This document shows, piece after piece, positions 53,190 to 62,716 of a DNA stretch of 64,000 bases. Each line of letters opens with the position of its first letter. The stretch's first letter is position 1. Where the stretch lies: the NCBI GenBank assembly GCA_902779055.1, contig CACZAD010000001.1:1-64000 (forward strand). The letters run 5' to 3'. This DNA comes from Fibrobacter succinogenes. Lineage in GTDB: Bacteria; Fibrobacterota; Fibrobacteria; Fibrobacterales; Fibrobacteraceae. Both the position numbers and the translations under genes were made by a program. The notes beneath the pieces are model-generated. The model worked only from the letters and a program-made list of their open reading frames with translations. It made no database searches and was not told where the DNA came from.

Positions 53190-53272
53190 CATTGTCACCC
53201 CGGATTTATTCCGGGGTCGCCTTACACGATCCTTCTTGCATTGTCATTCCGGCCTTGTGCCGGAATCGCCTT
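53190..53272 (+). repeat. Dispersed palindromic intergenic repeats, copy 8 (two units)
   Basis: GTCACCCCGGATTTATTCCG(GGG) and GTCATTCCGGCCTTGTGCCG(GAA) fill the space between ruvA and ruvB, so they would be transcribed within that operon. Confidence 0.75.
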
Positions 53273-53881
53273 TTACAAATACTTCAAAGCCTCCGGAATG
53301 AGGGCTGCCGCATCCGCGCTATCGCCAAGCACTTCAACCGCCTTGACAACCGCCTTTTCTGCAGTCGGATCCTTGACTCCAAGCGTATGCAATGCCAAAA
53401 CCGCTTCCATCTTTGCACCCGTGAGCGCACCGACGCTTGTGATTCCGCTCCCTTCGACATCGCCGAGGGACTGGAGCATTGCTCCTGCCTTTTCCTTAAG
53501 CGCAAGCGTCATCTGTTCGCAAGTCTTTTTGCCAAGCCCCTTGATTTTGCCAAGAGCCGTCTTGTTGTCGCTTGCGATCATGTTCAAAAGATCGGCAGGA
53601 GTGCTGCCGCTCAGAATGCGCTGTGCAAGCTTCGGACCCACGCCGTTCACGCTCAAAAGCATGAGGAACAAGTCTTTTTCGGTGGTATCGGCGAATCCGA
53701 AAAGTGTCATGGAGTCTTCGCGGACGACGAGATTCGTGTGCAAAACGACTTCGGCGCCTTCGTCGGGGAGTTTGCCAGCCGTAAAAGCCGAAATGTTGAT
53801 GCCGTAACCGACACCTGCACACTCCACAACGACAAATGTAGGGGTTTTCTGCACCAGAATGCCGCGGATTCGCTCGATCAT
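53273..53881 (-). CDS. ruvA: Holliday junction DNA-binding protein RuvA
   Basis: The 202-aa protein starts at ATG 53881, preceded by GGAGA. The OB fold is MIERIRGILVQKTPTFVVVE. The helix-hairpin-helix region is LLSVNGVGPKLAQRILSG and IKGLGKKTCEQMTLALKEKA. The C-terminal domain III binds RuvB. A promoter lies just upstream. The longer frame to 53920 runs into the promoter and is rejected. Confidence 0.97.
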   Translation of the reverse strand: MIERIRGILVQKTPTFVVVECAGVGYGINISAFTAGKLPDEGAEVVLHTNLVVREDSMTLFGFADTTEKDLFLMLLSVNGVGPKLAQRILSGSTPADLLNMIASDNKTALGKIKGLGKKTCEQMTLALKEKAGAMLQSLGDVEGSGITSVGALTGAKMEAVLALHTLGVKDPTAEKAVVKAVEVLGDSADAAALIPEALKYL

Positions 53882-53919
53882 AAATTCTCCAAAGAAATGC
53901 ACTTTTGTGCTACTGCTCA

Positions 53920-53947
53920 AATATACATCTTTTAAGGGCTATGTCAA
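53920..53947 (-). promoter_or_regulatory. Sigma-70-type promoter of ruvA
   Basis: On the minus strand, TTGACA (53947-53942), a 16-bp spacer and TATATT (53925-53920) lie about 40 bp from the ruvA start. No LexA box was seen in it. Confidence 0.8.
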
Positions 53948-54066
53948 GCCTTTTTGGACGGGTGCGACAAAATTTTCGAAAAACTGCGGTTTTGCAGCGA
54001 TTTCACCATGGCTCCGGAAAATATCAGTATCTTTTACCGTATATTGTACGGGCTTTCGTTTATCCT

Positions 54067-54699
54067 TTATTTCTTTTTTATCGGATGGCGGATAACGGTT
54101 TTCAACTTTTCTGGGGCGACCTTGCGTGCGTCAGAAAGGTAAATTTCGTGGTGTCGCCTCGTGTCCGAGATGTCGTTTTCGTAGCCATTGTCGGTGATGA
54201 ACTTGTCCATTGCGGCGACAGTTGCAGGCTCGTCATCGTATGAGCCGGAATGCATGCTCTGCACGCAAAGACCTTCTTCAATTTCTAAAAATTCGACTTT
54301 CGAGAAATCCATTTTCTTTTTGCGTGTCGCTTCTTCGATTGCCCAATCGAAATCGGATTTAGCAACAAAGTCCGGGAGTCGAATAACTGAAATCCACTGG
54401 AAATTTTCCTTGTGACCGTAATCAATTCTGTCAAGATTGTCTTGCCACCAGAATCCTTCAAGTGGCGGAACCACGTAATCAAAGTAACCTTCGATCTTGT
54501 GGTTGCCTTTCTTGCTCATTTTGATGGTGTAAGCGATTCCGTACAAAAGTTCGATAGACTTTTTGTATTCGCCATCTTCTACATTCGGATTGCCCTTGCC
54601 ACGCACCGCGATGTAGTTCATCTTCGGGACGACGACAATTTCGGGTTTGCCTTTCGGCATGTAGAATTCCTTGTATTCTTTTTTAAAGTCAAAAGGCAT
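54067..54699 (-). CDS. GyrI-like small-molecule-binding domain protein
   Basis: The 210-aa protein matches stand-alone GyrI-like proteins: MPFDFKKEYKEFYMPKGKPE, MNYIAVRGKGNPN, EGYFDYVVPPLEGFWWQ, FLEIEEGLCVQSMHSGSYDDE and RHHEIYLSDARK. The fold binds hydrophobic cations or small ligands, and some members hydrolyse electrophiles. It begins 2 bp after the VOC gene, so the two are co-transcribed. Confidence 0.85.
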   Translation of the reverse strand: MPFDFKKEYKEFYMPKGKPEIVVVPKMNYIAVRGKGNPNVEDGEYKKSIELLYGIAYTIKMSKKGNHKIEGYFDYVVPPLEGFWWQDNLDRIDYGHKENFQWISVIRLPDFVAKSDFDWAIEEATRKKKMDFSKVEFLEIEEGLCVQSMHSGSYDDEPATVAAMDKFITDNGYENDISDTRRHHEIYLSDARKVAPEKLKTVIRHPIKKK

Positions 54700-54701
54700 A
54701 G

Positions 54702-55094
54702 TTACTCCTTGACGAACGACCCGATTTCTACCAGATTCCCTTCAGGATCGGCGATGTAGCAGGTACGTTGCCCCCACGGCTCCGTAGTCGGCGGCATGAC
54801 GCTTTTCGCTCCTGCGGCAGTGACTTTGGCATACGCTTTATCGACTTCAGCGTAGTTCGCGACACCCAAAGCAATTTCGAAATGCCCGTTGACGCCTTTG
54901 CAGTAAGCGAACTTCTGACTCGTCATTTTTTCAAAATCGGATTTTCGGAACAGCAAGAACAAAGTGCCGTCCTTTTCTAGAAAAACGTTAGTCGTATTTT
55001 CGTCTTCCTTGATTTCAAAGTCCAAGACATCCCTATAAAAGCGGACCATAGTTGCCATGTCATCGACAAAAATTCCAAAGCCCTCTAATTTCAT
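54702..55094 (-). CDS. VOC family (glyoxalase/bleomycin-resistance fold) protein
   Basis: The 130-aa protein has the paired beta-alpha-beta-beta-beta pattern: GIFVDDMATMVRFYRDVLDF, then HFEIALGV and CYIADPEGNLVEIGSF. The metal-ligand positions include His and Glu. Substrate cannot be assigned. It is followed immediately by the GyrI-like gene. Confidence 0.85.
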   Translation of the reverse strand: MKLEGFGIFVDDMATMVRFYRDVLDFEIKEDENTTNVFLEKDGTLFLLFRKSDFEKMTSQKFAYCKGVNGHFEIALGVANYAEVDKAYAKVTAAGAKSVMPPTTEPWGQRTCYIADPEGNLVEIGSFVKE

Positions 55095-55137
55095 TGCAAA
55101 ATCTCCTTGTGTTTACACATATAAATCAAAATAAATC

Positions 55138-56149
55138 CTATGCCTTATATTCTGCGGTAGCTTCCATCAGTTTGTCAAAATCACTTTTGTAGTTTGCGTC
55201 ACGAATCACGCGGAACTTTTCGAATTTGTTTTCGGCAAATGCTTTGGCGATTTCATGTGTGACTTTGCCTTTGTTTTGTAGAACATCTTCTTCGTTAAAT
55301 TGCAAAAACGCATTGAGCTTTTGCACCCAGTCTTTCATATACATAACTTGTCCACGTTTAGCCTGACGTTCCGCATAGTCTAGGTACATATTGACGATTT
55401 CATTTAAATTTTTGATTTCATCTTGCGACAGATAATTTTTAGCGATTGAAACGTCTGATCTATGGATATCACCATTTGGGGCGTTTTTCCAGGTGGTGAG
55501 TCCCATGTTTAACTTTTTACTGTCGGCGCGAGAATAGATTTATTTCTGCAGCGGTTTGGTGTGTTACTGCATAATGCAGCTTGTTTTGAACTGTTGCGAA
55601 AAAGTCCTGCGTAATCTGACTATCAAGGCTATAATCGGCACTACATTTAGCGTAGATGTCTGTTATCTTCTGGTAAAAACGGCGTTCGCTTGCGCGGATT
55701 TCACGAATGCGTTCTAGTTGTTCTTCGAAATAATCCTTGCCAAAGAAATTTTGAGGGTCTTTCAGGCGTTCGTCATTCATGACGAATCCTTTAACAATGT
55801 ATTCCTTTAGAACTTTTGTAGCCCAAATGCGAAACATTGTGGCTTTTTTGGAATTGATGCGGTAACCAACGGCGATTATGGCGTCGAGATTGTAGATGTT
55901 GGTAAGCTTGGTCTGTTCTTTACCTGCAATAGCTCCGTGTGGAGTGGTTGTTTCCATTTTGGAAACTACCACTTTTTCATCAAGTTCTCCGCTTTCAAAG
56001 ATGTTCTTCAGATGTTTTGATATTGCCGCTTTTTGAACGTCAAAAAGTTCGGCCATTTTCGCCTGCGTAAGCCAAAGATTCTCGTTGAGTAATAAAATTT
56101 CAACTTTGACTTCTTTGTTGTCGGTCTTGTACAGCAAAATTTCTTTCAT
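55138..56149 (-). pseudogene. rhuM-family gene split by a single-base frameshift
   Basis: The N-terminal part (ATG 56149; LLLNENLWLTQAKMAELFDV, SKHLKNIFESGELDE, GYRINSKKATMFRIWATKVL) and the C-terminal part (GLTTWKNAPNGDIHRSDVSI to the end at 55138) are adjacent pieces of one RhuM/Fic-associated virulence-type protein. After QTAAEI the frame is lost. Removing one T from the TTT at 55539-55541 restores QTAAEI-IYSRADSKKLN-MGLTTW, the expected family sequence. The full gene would encode about 336 aa. It may be inactivated, recoded, or affected by an assembly error. Confidence 0.85.
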
Positions 56150-56156
56150 GTATACA

Positions 56157-56185
56157 AATGTACACCCAAACGAAGGCTCTGTCAA
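56157..56185 (-). promoter_or_regulatory. Promoter of the rhuM-family gene
   Basis: On the minus strand, TTGACA (56185-56180), a 17-bp spacer and TACATT (56162-56157) lie right before the ATG at 56149. The transcript would be nearly leaderless. Confidence 0.7.
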
Positions 56186-56612
56186 GCTAAACTGATTTTT
56201 TTTACAAAATTGCGGAGTCACTGCGTTCCAACTGTAAGTATGCTGCGAAAATAACCCCGGCTCTGTCACACCAAACCGTATGGCTACGGAAACGCTGCAA
56301 AAGTCGAAATTGGCGAAATTAGCCTAAAAAACGCAATTCTACAGCCGAAAAACAATTTCCGACGGGCTTACGAAACCAGTTTTTTGTGCTACCCAATAAT
56401 TTTTGTACGGAAAAACTTGACAGAACCCCCAAAATAGCTATGTCAAGCCTTTTGTTCGGTTTTGGTGACAAACGTCTTGACTGCGCCTGAAATTTTTCAG
56501 TGCAAGGTTAAACTTTTTTTACCTATTTTCTTACTTTTTTCGTGTATTCCTCATATGGAGGGGGTCTCTGCTATTTCGTAGAGACGACTATTATCGTTCC
56601 TAGAGGTGCATT
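56186..56612. other. Gene-free region between rhuM and the 5'-nucleotidase pseudogene
   Basis: This is 427 bp with no convincing frame. It contains CTTGACAGAACCCCC (from about 56417) and, 25 bp later, GCTATGTCAAGCC. Together these form an imperfect inverted pair of -35-like elements. AGAGGTG at about 56599 is a possible ribosome-binding site for the pseudogene. Confidence 0.4.
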
Positions 56613-57736
56613 ATGATTAGAGTAAAGTTCTTCTTAGCGTGCGTTGTATCAGCATTTACCTTGCTTGCCTGCTCCGATGATTCCAACGGCTCCGGCAGCG
56701 ATAGCACCCAAAAAACGGGTGCCCGAATTAAGGTTTTCGAAACGAGCGACATACATAGCTACATCATCGATGCGACTGGAGGTAAAGAGGACGCCTTCCA
56801 GTACAGGCTTGCCTATCTGGCAAAAATTTTCGATAAGGCAAGGGCTTCCGGTGAATACGACGATGTTCTTCTCCTTGATGGAGGTGATATCTACCAGGGC
56901 GCTCCGGTATCCAACCTTACGAAGGGTGCGGTTATGCGTGCTGCGATGGATATAATGGATTACGATGCGGTTTCGCTTGGCAACCATGAGTTCGACTAGG
57001 GTGTTCAAGAATACGCAACGGACAAGGACGGAACGCTCCCCGCTTACGAAATCGGTGATTTTTCGGGAGACCCCGAAATACCAGTGCTGGCGGCAAACCT
57101 CTATTATTCCGATACGCACAAGAGGGTCGGCTTTACCAAGGATTACGTTGTTGTCGAAAAGGCCGGCTATCGCATCGCGTTGATTGGGTATAAAAAGACG
57201 ATGACGTTACGGCGGCATTCTTCAATATGAAGGGCGTTCGCGCTGACTTCAAGGTTCCCGAAGGCGGAAAACTCAACATAACTGTTGGTGATATTTACGC
57301 GGTCGCTCCCTTCAACAATCCCTGGTTGTTGTATGACCTTACTGGCGAAGAACTTGCTCAGCAGATTGTCAATGGATGGAAATCGTCCGATATGGGCGAC
57401 CAGGTGACGGGCCTGACGTTTGAATATCGTGATATCGGGACTGATGACAATCCTGATATTGAAGTTGTGAGCATCACGCTGGATGACGGAACGGAGGTTG
57501 ATATTCATGGCAAGAAACCTATTTATAGGGTGATTGTTTCGAACTACAACGCGACCATAGAAAATAGCGTGTTCATTGACAAAATGCCGGTTTACACTGA
57601 GGCGGATTCCCCGATTGATAACCAGGCGATTATTGAACTGCTACGTGATAGGCGCGACCGTGGCGAAGAACGTATCCCTGTGGACAGGACTCCCCGTGGT
57701 AGTGAAGTAACCAAAAACATAAAGGAGGCTGCCTAA
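56613..57736 (+). pseudogene. Decayed 5'-nucleotidase (UshA-type metallophosphatase) lipoprotein
   Basis: The N-terminal fragment (56613-56999) has a lipobox (FTLLAC), then VFETSDIHSYI, LLLDGGDIYQG and SLGNHEFD. These are the metal-binding motifs of the family. It is cut by TAG at 56997-56999, where homologues usually have Trp (NHEFDWG). The frame resumes after the stop (GVQEYATDKDG; AGYRIALIGY) but breaks again near 57190. The C-terminal 5'-nucleotidase domain continues in another frame at 57227-57736 (VGDIYAVAPFNNPWLLYDLT). The total span is about 150 codons shorter than a normal gene, so an internal deletion is likely. Confidence 0.85.
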
Positions 57737-57778
57737 TGAAATGGCACAACTGGGGTAACTGGGGGCGCTCAACAAACG

Positions 57779-57807
57779 AAAAACCCTCTCTATTCGAGAG
57801 GGTTTTT
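57779..57807 (-). terminator. Intrinsic terminator of tRNA-Asp (bidirectional)
   Basis: The perfect 12-bp stem AAAAACCCTCTC / GAGAGGGTTTTT with a 5-nt loop lies 4 bp beyond the tRNA 3' end on the minus strand. Confidence 0.9.
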
Positions 57808-57811
57808 ATCG

Positions 57812-57887
57812 CGGGATAGACGAGGCTTGAACTCGCAACCTCCGGCGTGACAGGCCGGTGCTCTAACCAAAATTGAGCTACCACCCC
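57812..57887 (-). tRNA. tRNA-Asp (anticodon GUC)
   Basis: The 76-nt cloverleaf on the minus strand has acceptor GGGGTGG/CTATCCC with two G-U pairs, D-stem GCTC/GAGC, anticodon stem CCGGC/GCCGG with loop CTGTCAC (anticodon GTC), T-stem GCGAG/CTCGT with loop TTCAAGC, and discriminator G. CCA is not encoded. Confidence 0.92.
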
Positions 57888-57923
57888 AGAGTGGTTTTGA
57901 TCGATTTCTCAATCAACGAGCCA

Positions 57924-57952
57924 AGTATACAAAGGTTTTTGGATTCTGTCAA
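57924..57952 (-). promoter_or_regulatory. Promoter of tRNA-Asp
   Basis: On the minus strand, TTGACA (57952-57947), a 17-bp spacer and TATACT (57929-57924) form a near-consensus sigma-70 promoter 36 bp before the tRNA. Confidence 0.85.
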
Positions 57953-58021
57953 GCCGATTTGTATAAAAAATTTGGATTACAAGCTTTTTTTCGATGGGAG
58001 AGGCTCGTCGAGCAAGGCGGG

Positions 58022-59023
58022 TTAATTGTTGTTTTTCCCGGATCTCTTGATTTCCTTGGTTGTTTTGAACGATTTGTTCGTGGACTTTTCTTTGGACGGC
58101 TTGCTGAAAATGGCTCCGCTTGCAAGCATCTTGGCTAAATGCTTGGCTTGCGAAATCCTCTGGTCTACCTGCTTCTGGATGTTGTTGGCGGACTTGTTGG
58201 CCCTGCCCAGCAGGCGGTTCTTAGTGAAGTAGCCCATTTCCCTTGAATCGGCGCAGTGGTTAGCCTTCTCGCAAACAAGGTAATAGCAGTCTTCCGGAAC
58301 GACGTAGAACGAGATCTTCGAGGAATCCTGGGCGTTGAACAGTTCGCGCTTGAGGTGGATGGGGGAGTTTCCCGGTTCGGAGCGGAAAATCTGGAGCTCA
58401 ATGAGGAATCTGTCTTGCCAGGGTAAAAAGTCTATTTCTTGCAGGCTCACCTGGCGGTTCCCGAGCTTGGTCGATCCGACTCGTTCGATAGCCATTTCAC
58501 GCGTGCCCTGCCACAGGCTCGACTTGACGAAGAACTTTTCGTTCTGTTCGTACATCAGCGAAATCAGGTAGTCCTGTTCCACGTCGTTGAGCTTGTCGAA
58601 GTAGAGCGTGTCGCCCTTGCGCGGAATGTAGATGCTGCGCGTTTCGATAAAGGCGTCTTCGCCTCTCCATTTGAAGTTGCGGTGCGGCGTGAAAACCTTT
58701 CCATTGTTCGTGATGGTGATCGAATCGCCTGGGTTTGCAAGCACTTTACGCACCAAGTCGTTCTGGTTGCGTAAAATGCCCCACACGTAATCTCCGTTCT
58801 TGATGTTCTCGGTGCAGCTGGGGAGCTTGCACATCCACAAGACGCTGTTCTTCTTGAATTTCGGGAACAGCGAGTTGTCTTGCATGCGGACGGGTTCCAT
58901 CACGTAATGGCGCACGAGGACCATAAGGGCGAATGCCAGGCATAGGACAAAGACCAGCAGAAACACGTACGACTTGGAATGTCGACGTTGCAAGAACTTG
59001 ACTTTTCTATCCAGTGCTGACAT
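58022..59023 (-). CDS. lepB: Signal peptidase I (S26)
   Basis: The 333-aa protein has an N-terminal membrane helix (YVFLLVFVLCLAFALMVLV), then the catalytic Ser in RMQDNSLFP, the catalytic Lys in LVRKVLANPGDSI, and the late motif CADSREMGYFTKNRLLGRA. It removes signal peptides at the outer face of the inner membrane. It is longer than minimal enzymes because of an insertion (~150-230) and a Lys/Ser/Asn-rich tail (KTTKEIKRSGKNNN). It starts 9 bp after lepA, the classic lepA-lepB pairing. Confidence 0.9.
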   Translation of the reverse strand: MSALDRKVKFLQRRHSKSYVFLLVFVLCLAFALMVLVRHYVMEPVRMQDNSLFPKFKKNSVLWMCKLPSCTENIKNGDYVWGILRNQNDLVRKVLANPGDSITITNNGKVFTPHRNFKWRGEDAFIETRSIYIPRKGDTLYFDKLNDVEQDYLISLMYEQNEKFFVKSSLWQGTREMAIERVGSTKLGNRQVSLQEIDFLPWQDRFLIELQIFRSEPGNSPIHLKRELFNAQDSSKISFYVVPEDCYYLVCEKANHCADSREMGYFTKNRLLGRANKSANNIQKQVDQRISQAKHLAKMLASGAIFSKPSKEKSTNKSFKTTKEIKRSGKNNN

Positions 59024-59032
59024 CGTTTCGGA

Positions 59033-60853
59033 TTAGTCCCCGTTGCCGTTGGAATCGTCGCTGAGCGAGAGGACGGCGAGGAACGCCTTCTGCGGCACTT
59101 CTACAGAGCCGATGCTCTTCATACGCTTCTTACCTTCCTTCTGCTTTTCGAGGAGCTTACGCTTACGGGTGATGTCACCGCCGTAGCACTTGGCAAGCAC
59201 ATCCTTGCGGACTGCCTTCACGGTCGAACGGCTGATAATCTTGCCACCGATGGCGCCCTGGATGGCCACATCGAACTGCTGGCGCGGAATGAGGTCCTTG
59301 AGTTTTACGCAGATGGCGTTAGCGTAGGTGTTGGCCTTGTCGCGGTGGATAATCACGGAGAAGGCGTCGACCGGGTCTCCGTTCAAAAGAATGTCTAGCT
59401 TCACGAGGTTGTTGCGCTTGTATTCGCTCGGCGTGTAGTCGAGGCCTGCGTAACCGCGGCTCAGGGACTTGAGACGGTCGTAGAAGTCGAACATAATTTC
59501 GGCAAGCGGAAGGTCGTACTTTAAGATGACCTTCGTTTCGTCGATGTATTCCATCGTTTCGAACGTGCCGCGCTTTTCTTCGCAAAGTGTCATCATCGCG
59601 CCGACATATTCCTTCGGCGTAAAGATCTGTGCCTTCACATACGGCTCTTCGATGTAGTCGTAGCGGCTAGCGTCGGGGAGCTTGGACGGGCTTTCGATCT
59701 TCACCATGGAGCCGTCGCTCATGTAAACGTGGTATTCCACGTTCGGCACGGTCGTGATGATGTCCACGTTGAATTCGCGGTCCAAACGTTCCTGCACGAT
59801 TTCCATGTGCAAGAGTCCGAGGAAGCCTGTACGGAAGCCAAAGCCGAGCGCTTCGGAAGTTTCCGGTTCCCAGCAGAGAGCGGAGTCGTTGAGGCGGAGC
59901 TTTTCGAGGGCTTCGCGCAAGTCCTTGTAGTCTTCCGGATCGATGGGGTAGATACCCGAGTAAATCATCGGGAGCACGTCCTTGTAACCCGGGAGCGGTT
60001 CTTCGGCCGGATTGGCGGCATCGGTAAGCGTATCACCGATCTTCACGTCGCTAATCGTCTTCACGTTTGCGAGCACGTAGCCGACCATACCTTCGGTCAG
60101 TTCCGGACGCGGGTCGCGGCGCATGCTGAATGTACCGACTTCCGTGACGACATATTCGCCACCCGTCTTCATCATGCGGATTTTCATGCCTGCCTTGAGC
60201 GTGCCTTCGACAATGCGGATGTAGTTGATCACGCCGCGGTAGGAATCGTAAACGGAGTCAAAGATGAGAGCCTTGAGCGGCTTGCCGGAATCGCCCTTTG
60301 GGGCCGGGATTTCGTCGACGATTTTGTCGAGAACCTGTTCCACGTTGAGGCCCGTCTTTGCGGAAATGCGCGGAATCTTGTCCGGATCGTAGCCGAGCAA
60401 GTCACCGACGAGCTGTGCCACGTGGTCGGGCTGGGCGCCCGGAAGGTCTACTTTGTTCAAAACCGGGATGATCGTAAGATCGTTTTCAATAGCGAGGTAA
60501 AGGTTCGAAAGCGTCTGGGCTTCGATGCCCTGGCTTGCGTCCACGACGAGGATTGCACCTTCGCAAGCGGCGAGGGAACGGCTGACTTCGTAAGTGAAGT
60601 CCACGTGCCCCGGCGTATCGATCATGTTCAAAATGTATTCTTCGCCGTCCTTTTCGTAAACCATGCGGATGGCGTGAGCCTTGATCGTAATGCCGCGTTC
60701 GCGTTCCAGGTCCATGTCATCCAGGAGCTGGTTCATCATTTCGTTCTTGGAGACCGTCTTGGTCAGTTCAATCATTCTGTCGGCCAAGGTGGATTTGCCG
60801 TGATCGATGTGGGCGATAATGCTAAAATTACGGATATTGTTGTTTTGCGGCAT
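59033..60853 (-). CDS. lepA: Elongation factor 4 (LepA) GTPase
   Basis: The 606-aa full-length LepA has G1 [45 protein letters not shown], elongation-factor domains II, III and V, and the LepA-specific C-terminus ([20 protein letters not shown]). It acts on stalled or mis-translocated ribosomes. It is the first gene of the lepA-lepB pair. Confidence 0.98.
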   Translation of the reverse strand: MPQNNNIRNFSIIAHIDHGKSTLADRMIELTKTVSKNEMMNQLLDDMDLERERGITIKAHAIRMVYEKDGEEYILNMIDTPGHVDFTYEVSRSLAACEGAILVVDASQGIEAQTLSNLYLAIENDLTIIPVLNKVDLPGAQPDHVAQLVGDLLGYDPDKIPRISAKTGLNVEQVLDKIVDEIPAPKGDSGKPLKALIFDSVYDSYRGVINYIRIVEGTLKAGMKIRMMKTGGEYVVTEVGTFSMRRDPRPELTEGMVGYVLANVKTISDVKIGDTLTDAANPAEEPLPGYKDVLPMIYSGIYPIDPEDYKDLREALEKLRLNDSALCWEPETSEALGFGFRTGFLGLLHMEIVQERLDREFNVDIITTVPNVEYHVYMSDGSMVKIESPSKLPDASRYDYIEEPYVKAQIFTPKEYVGAMMTLCEEKRGTFETMEYIDETKVILKYDLPLAEIMFDFYDRLKSLSRGYAGLDYTPSEYKRNNLVKLDILLNGDPVDAFSVIIHRDKANTYANAICVKLKDLIPRQQFDVAIQGAIGGKIISRSTVKAVRKDVLAKCYGGDITRKRKLLEKQKEGKKRMKSIGSVEVPQKAFLAVLSLSDDSNGNGD

Positions 60854-60994
60854 ATTAAAATGTTGATGTGTTTTTGCATAAATATAGAAATCTTGTGCCT
60901 GTTTTTTGGAACTCGCTGTGAACCCTTCAAAAAAAAACTATATTCTTGGATACATTTGGATAATCCAGAACGATATAACTACGGAAGCTTAGTT

Positions 60995-61522
60995 TTGTTT
61001 AAAAAGTTTATTATCTGTGCAGTGTTTATGTGCCTTGCCGCAAACGCGTTTGCCGAGGGCAAAGTCTTCAACAAGGATTACACGGGTGTTACCCAGATTC
61101 TTGCCGAAATAACAACTCACGAGGGGAAGATTGTGGTGGACTTGAACTTCAAGGCCGCTCCGAACACCGTCGCGAACTTTGTCGACCTTGCAAACAAGGG
61201 CTTTTATAATGGTCTCCGATTCCACCGTGTCATCCAGGGATTCATGATCCAGGGCGGTGATCCGAACGGGGATGGAACGGGCGGTCCCGGTTACACCATC
61301 GATGACGAAAAGAACGACCTCAAGCACGAAACGGGAGTCATCTCCATGGCAAACCGTGGCGAGAATACGGCCGGTTCCCAGTTCTTTATTACGCAGCTTC
61401 CGCAGCCGCACCTGGACGGTAGGCATACCGTTTTTGGTAAAGTCATCGAAGGCCATGACGTGGTCTGCCGCATCGACGCCAACGATCCGATTTTGAACAT
61501 TACAATCGTGGAAAAGAAGTAA
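60995..61522 (+). CDS. Periplasmic cyclophilin-type peptidyl-prolyl isomerase
   Basis: The 175-aa protein is read from TTG 60995, with GGAAG nine bases upstream. This start gives a proper signal peptide ([19 protein letters not shown]); ATG 61027 would cut it short. The cyclophilin core has [54 protein letters not shown] and [12 protein letters not shown]. It should assist folding of exported proteins. The next gene starts 2 bp downstream, so they form an operon. Confidence 0.9.
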   Translation: MFKKFIICAVFMCLAANAFAEGKVFNKDYTGVTQILAEITTHEGKIVVDLNFKAAPNTVANFVDLANKGFYNGLRFHRVIQGFMIQGGDPNGDGTGGPGYTIDDEKNDLKHETGVISMANRGENTAGSQFFITQLPQPHLDGRHTVFGKVIEGHDVVCRIDANDPILNITIVEKK

Positions 61523-61524
61523 AT

Positions 61525-62613
61525 ATGAGTTCCAAAAAAACGACATCTAAAGCGCCTGCAAAGGCGAGTGCTTCTGAAAAGAAATCTGCAAAGCCCGCTC
61601 CGGCTAAGAAGGCTGCCCCGGCAAAGGCAGCTCCCGCAAAGGCTGCTGCCCCGGCCAAGAAGGCCGCTCCAGCTAAGGTCGCTGCTCCTGCAAAGAAGCC
61701 CGCTGCAAAGCCCGCTCCGGCCAAAAAGGCAGCGCCTGCAAAGGCTCCTGCCAAAGCTGCTGCTCCGGCCAAGAAGCCTGTCGTGAAAAAGGAAGCTCCG
61801 GCAAAGAAGGAACCCGCCAAGGCTGTAAAGGCTGCTCCGGCGAAGGCTCCTGCCGCAAAGCCCGCTCCTGCAAAGGCCGAAGTGTCCAAGAAACCCGTTC
61901 CGGCCAAGAAGGTTGAACCGGCAGTCGTGGCTGCTCCTGCAAAGGAAGTCAAGGCTCCTGCGAAGGCTCCCGCTCCGCAGCCGAAGCCTGTCGAAAAAGA
62001 AGTTGTAAAGGAACCGGTCAAAGAACCGGTTAAGGAAACTGTCAAGGAAGTTCCTGAAGTCAAGGTTAGCGTTAACGAAAAGGCTGTAGAAAAGAAGGCC
62101 GTTGTGAAGTCTGATTATCCGTATTCTGTTTTGCTCGATGGTAAAAAGCCGTGTAAGTTCATTATGTTTGTCGAAATCGACGAACAGGAAGAACGTGCCA
62201 ACAAGAAGAAGGTCACTTCTGAAATGAAGAACCTCGAAAAGAAGCCGACTTCTGCCATCCGTCACAAGATTTCCCTCGCCGAAGAAACGCAGGAAGAACT
62301 CACCGAACGTATCTTGAAGGAACTCGAAGAACAGAACGCCGCCTTCACGCGCGAAGCCGCAACGCAGATTTGCACGCGCTGCAACAAGAACCTTGTGTCT
62401 CCGGAATTCTGGGTCGACAAGCATCTTGGCTACTGCGAAGAATGCGCTGCCATTTTGCACTTGGGCCAGTCCAAGGAAGCCCGCAAGGTGGAATACCAGC
62501 TGGGCGCCATGGGTGGTGACTCCCTCGACGAAGCGGATGATGATGAATTTGAAGGACCGGACGCAGCTGACTTGAAGGAAGCTGAAGAAGAACTCGCCGA
62601 TTTCGACGATTAA
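61525..62613 (+). CDS. Histone-H1-like Ala/Lys/Pro-rich protein with C-terminal zinc-ribbon and acidic tail
   Basis: The 362-aa protein has three zones. Residues 1-~190 are a low-complexity array of AAPAKKA/KAPAK units resembling histone H1 or AlgP-type tails. Residues ~195-290 are a charged helical region (SEMKNLEKKPTSAIRHKI). The last part is a four-Cys site (CTRCNKN, then GYCEECA) of the DksA/TraR zinc-finger kind, and an Asp/Glu-rich end. A role in DNA or RNA binding or nucleoid organisation is inferred. It is in an operon with the cyclophilin and ends before a terminator. Confidence 0.7.
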   Translation: MSSKKTTSKAPAKASASEKKSAKPAPAKKAAPAKAAPAKAAAPAKKAAPAKVAAPAKKPAAKPAPAKKAAPAKAPAKAAAPAKKPVVKKEAPAKKEPAKAVKAAPAKAPAAKPAPAKAEVSKKPVPAKKVEPAVVAAPAKEVKAPAKAPAPQPKPVEKEVVKEPVKEPVKETVKEVPEVKVSVNEKAVEKKAVVKSDYPYSVLLDGKKPCKFIMFVEIDEQEERANKKKVTSEMKNLEKKPTSAIRHKISLAEETQEELTERILKELEEQNAAFTREAATQICTRCNKNLVSPEFWVDKHLGYCEECAAILHLGQSKEARKVEYQLGAMGGDSLDEADDDEFEGPDAADLKEAEEELADFDD

Positions 62614-62621
62614 TTTGTCGT

Positions 62622-62705
62622 CATCGAATAGTCATCCTGGAGCGTAGTGATGATTAATCTCATCCTCGACCGAAGGGCGGGACAACCTCGATAGGCGAGA
62701 GTCGC
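62622..62705 (+). repeat. Dispersed intergenic repeat, divergent copy 9
   Basis: GTCATCCTGGAGCGTAGTGA and ATCTCATCCTCGACCGAAGG are followed by GGGACAACCTCGATAGGCG. The GTCATCC start is shared with the other copies, but the body differs. I place it in the family only tentatively. Confidence 0.4.
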
Positions 62706-62716
62706 GTAAAATAATT

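Noticed and set aside
59729..60994. Long N-terminal extension of the cyclophilin frame
   Set aside because: This stretch is antisense to lepA. The signal peptide beginning at TTG 60995 marks the true start.
61560..62070. Tandem DNA repeat or CRISPR-like array
   Set aside because: The repetition is codon-level Ala/Lys/Pro coding sequence without constant spacers. No CRISPR array or cas gene is in the window.
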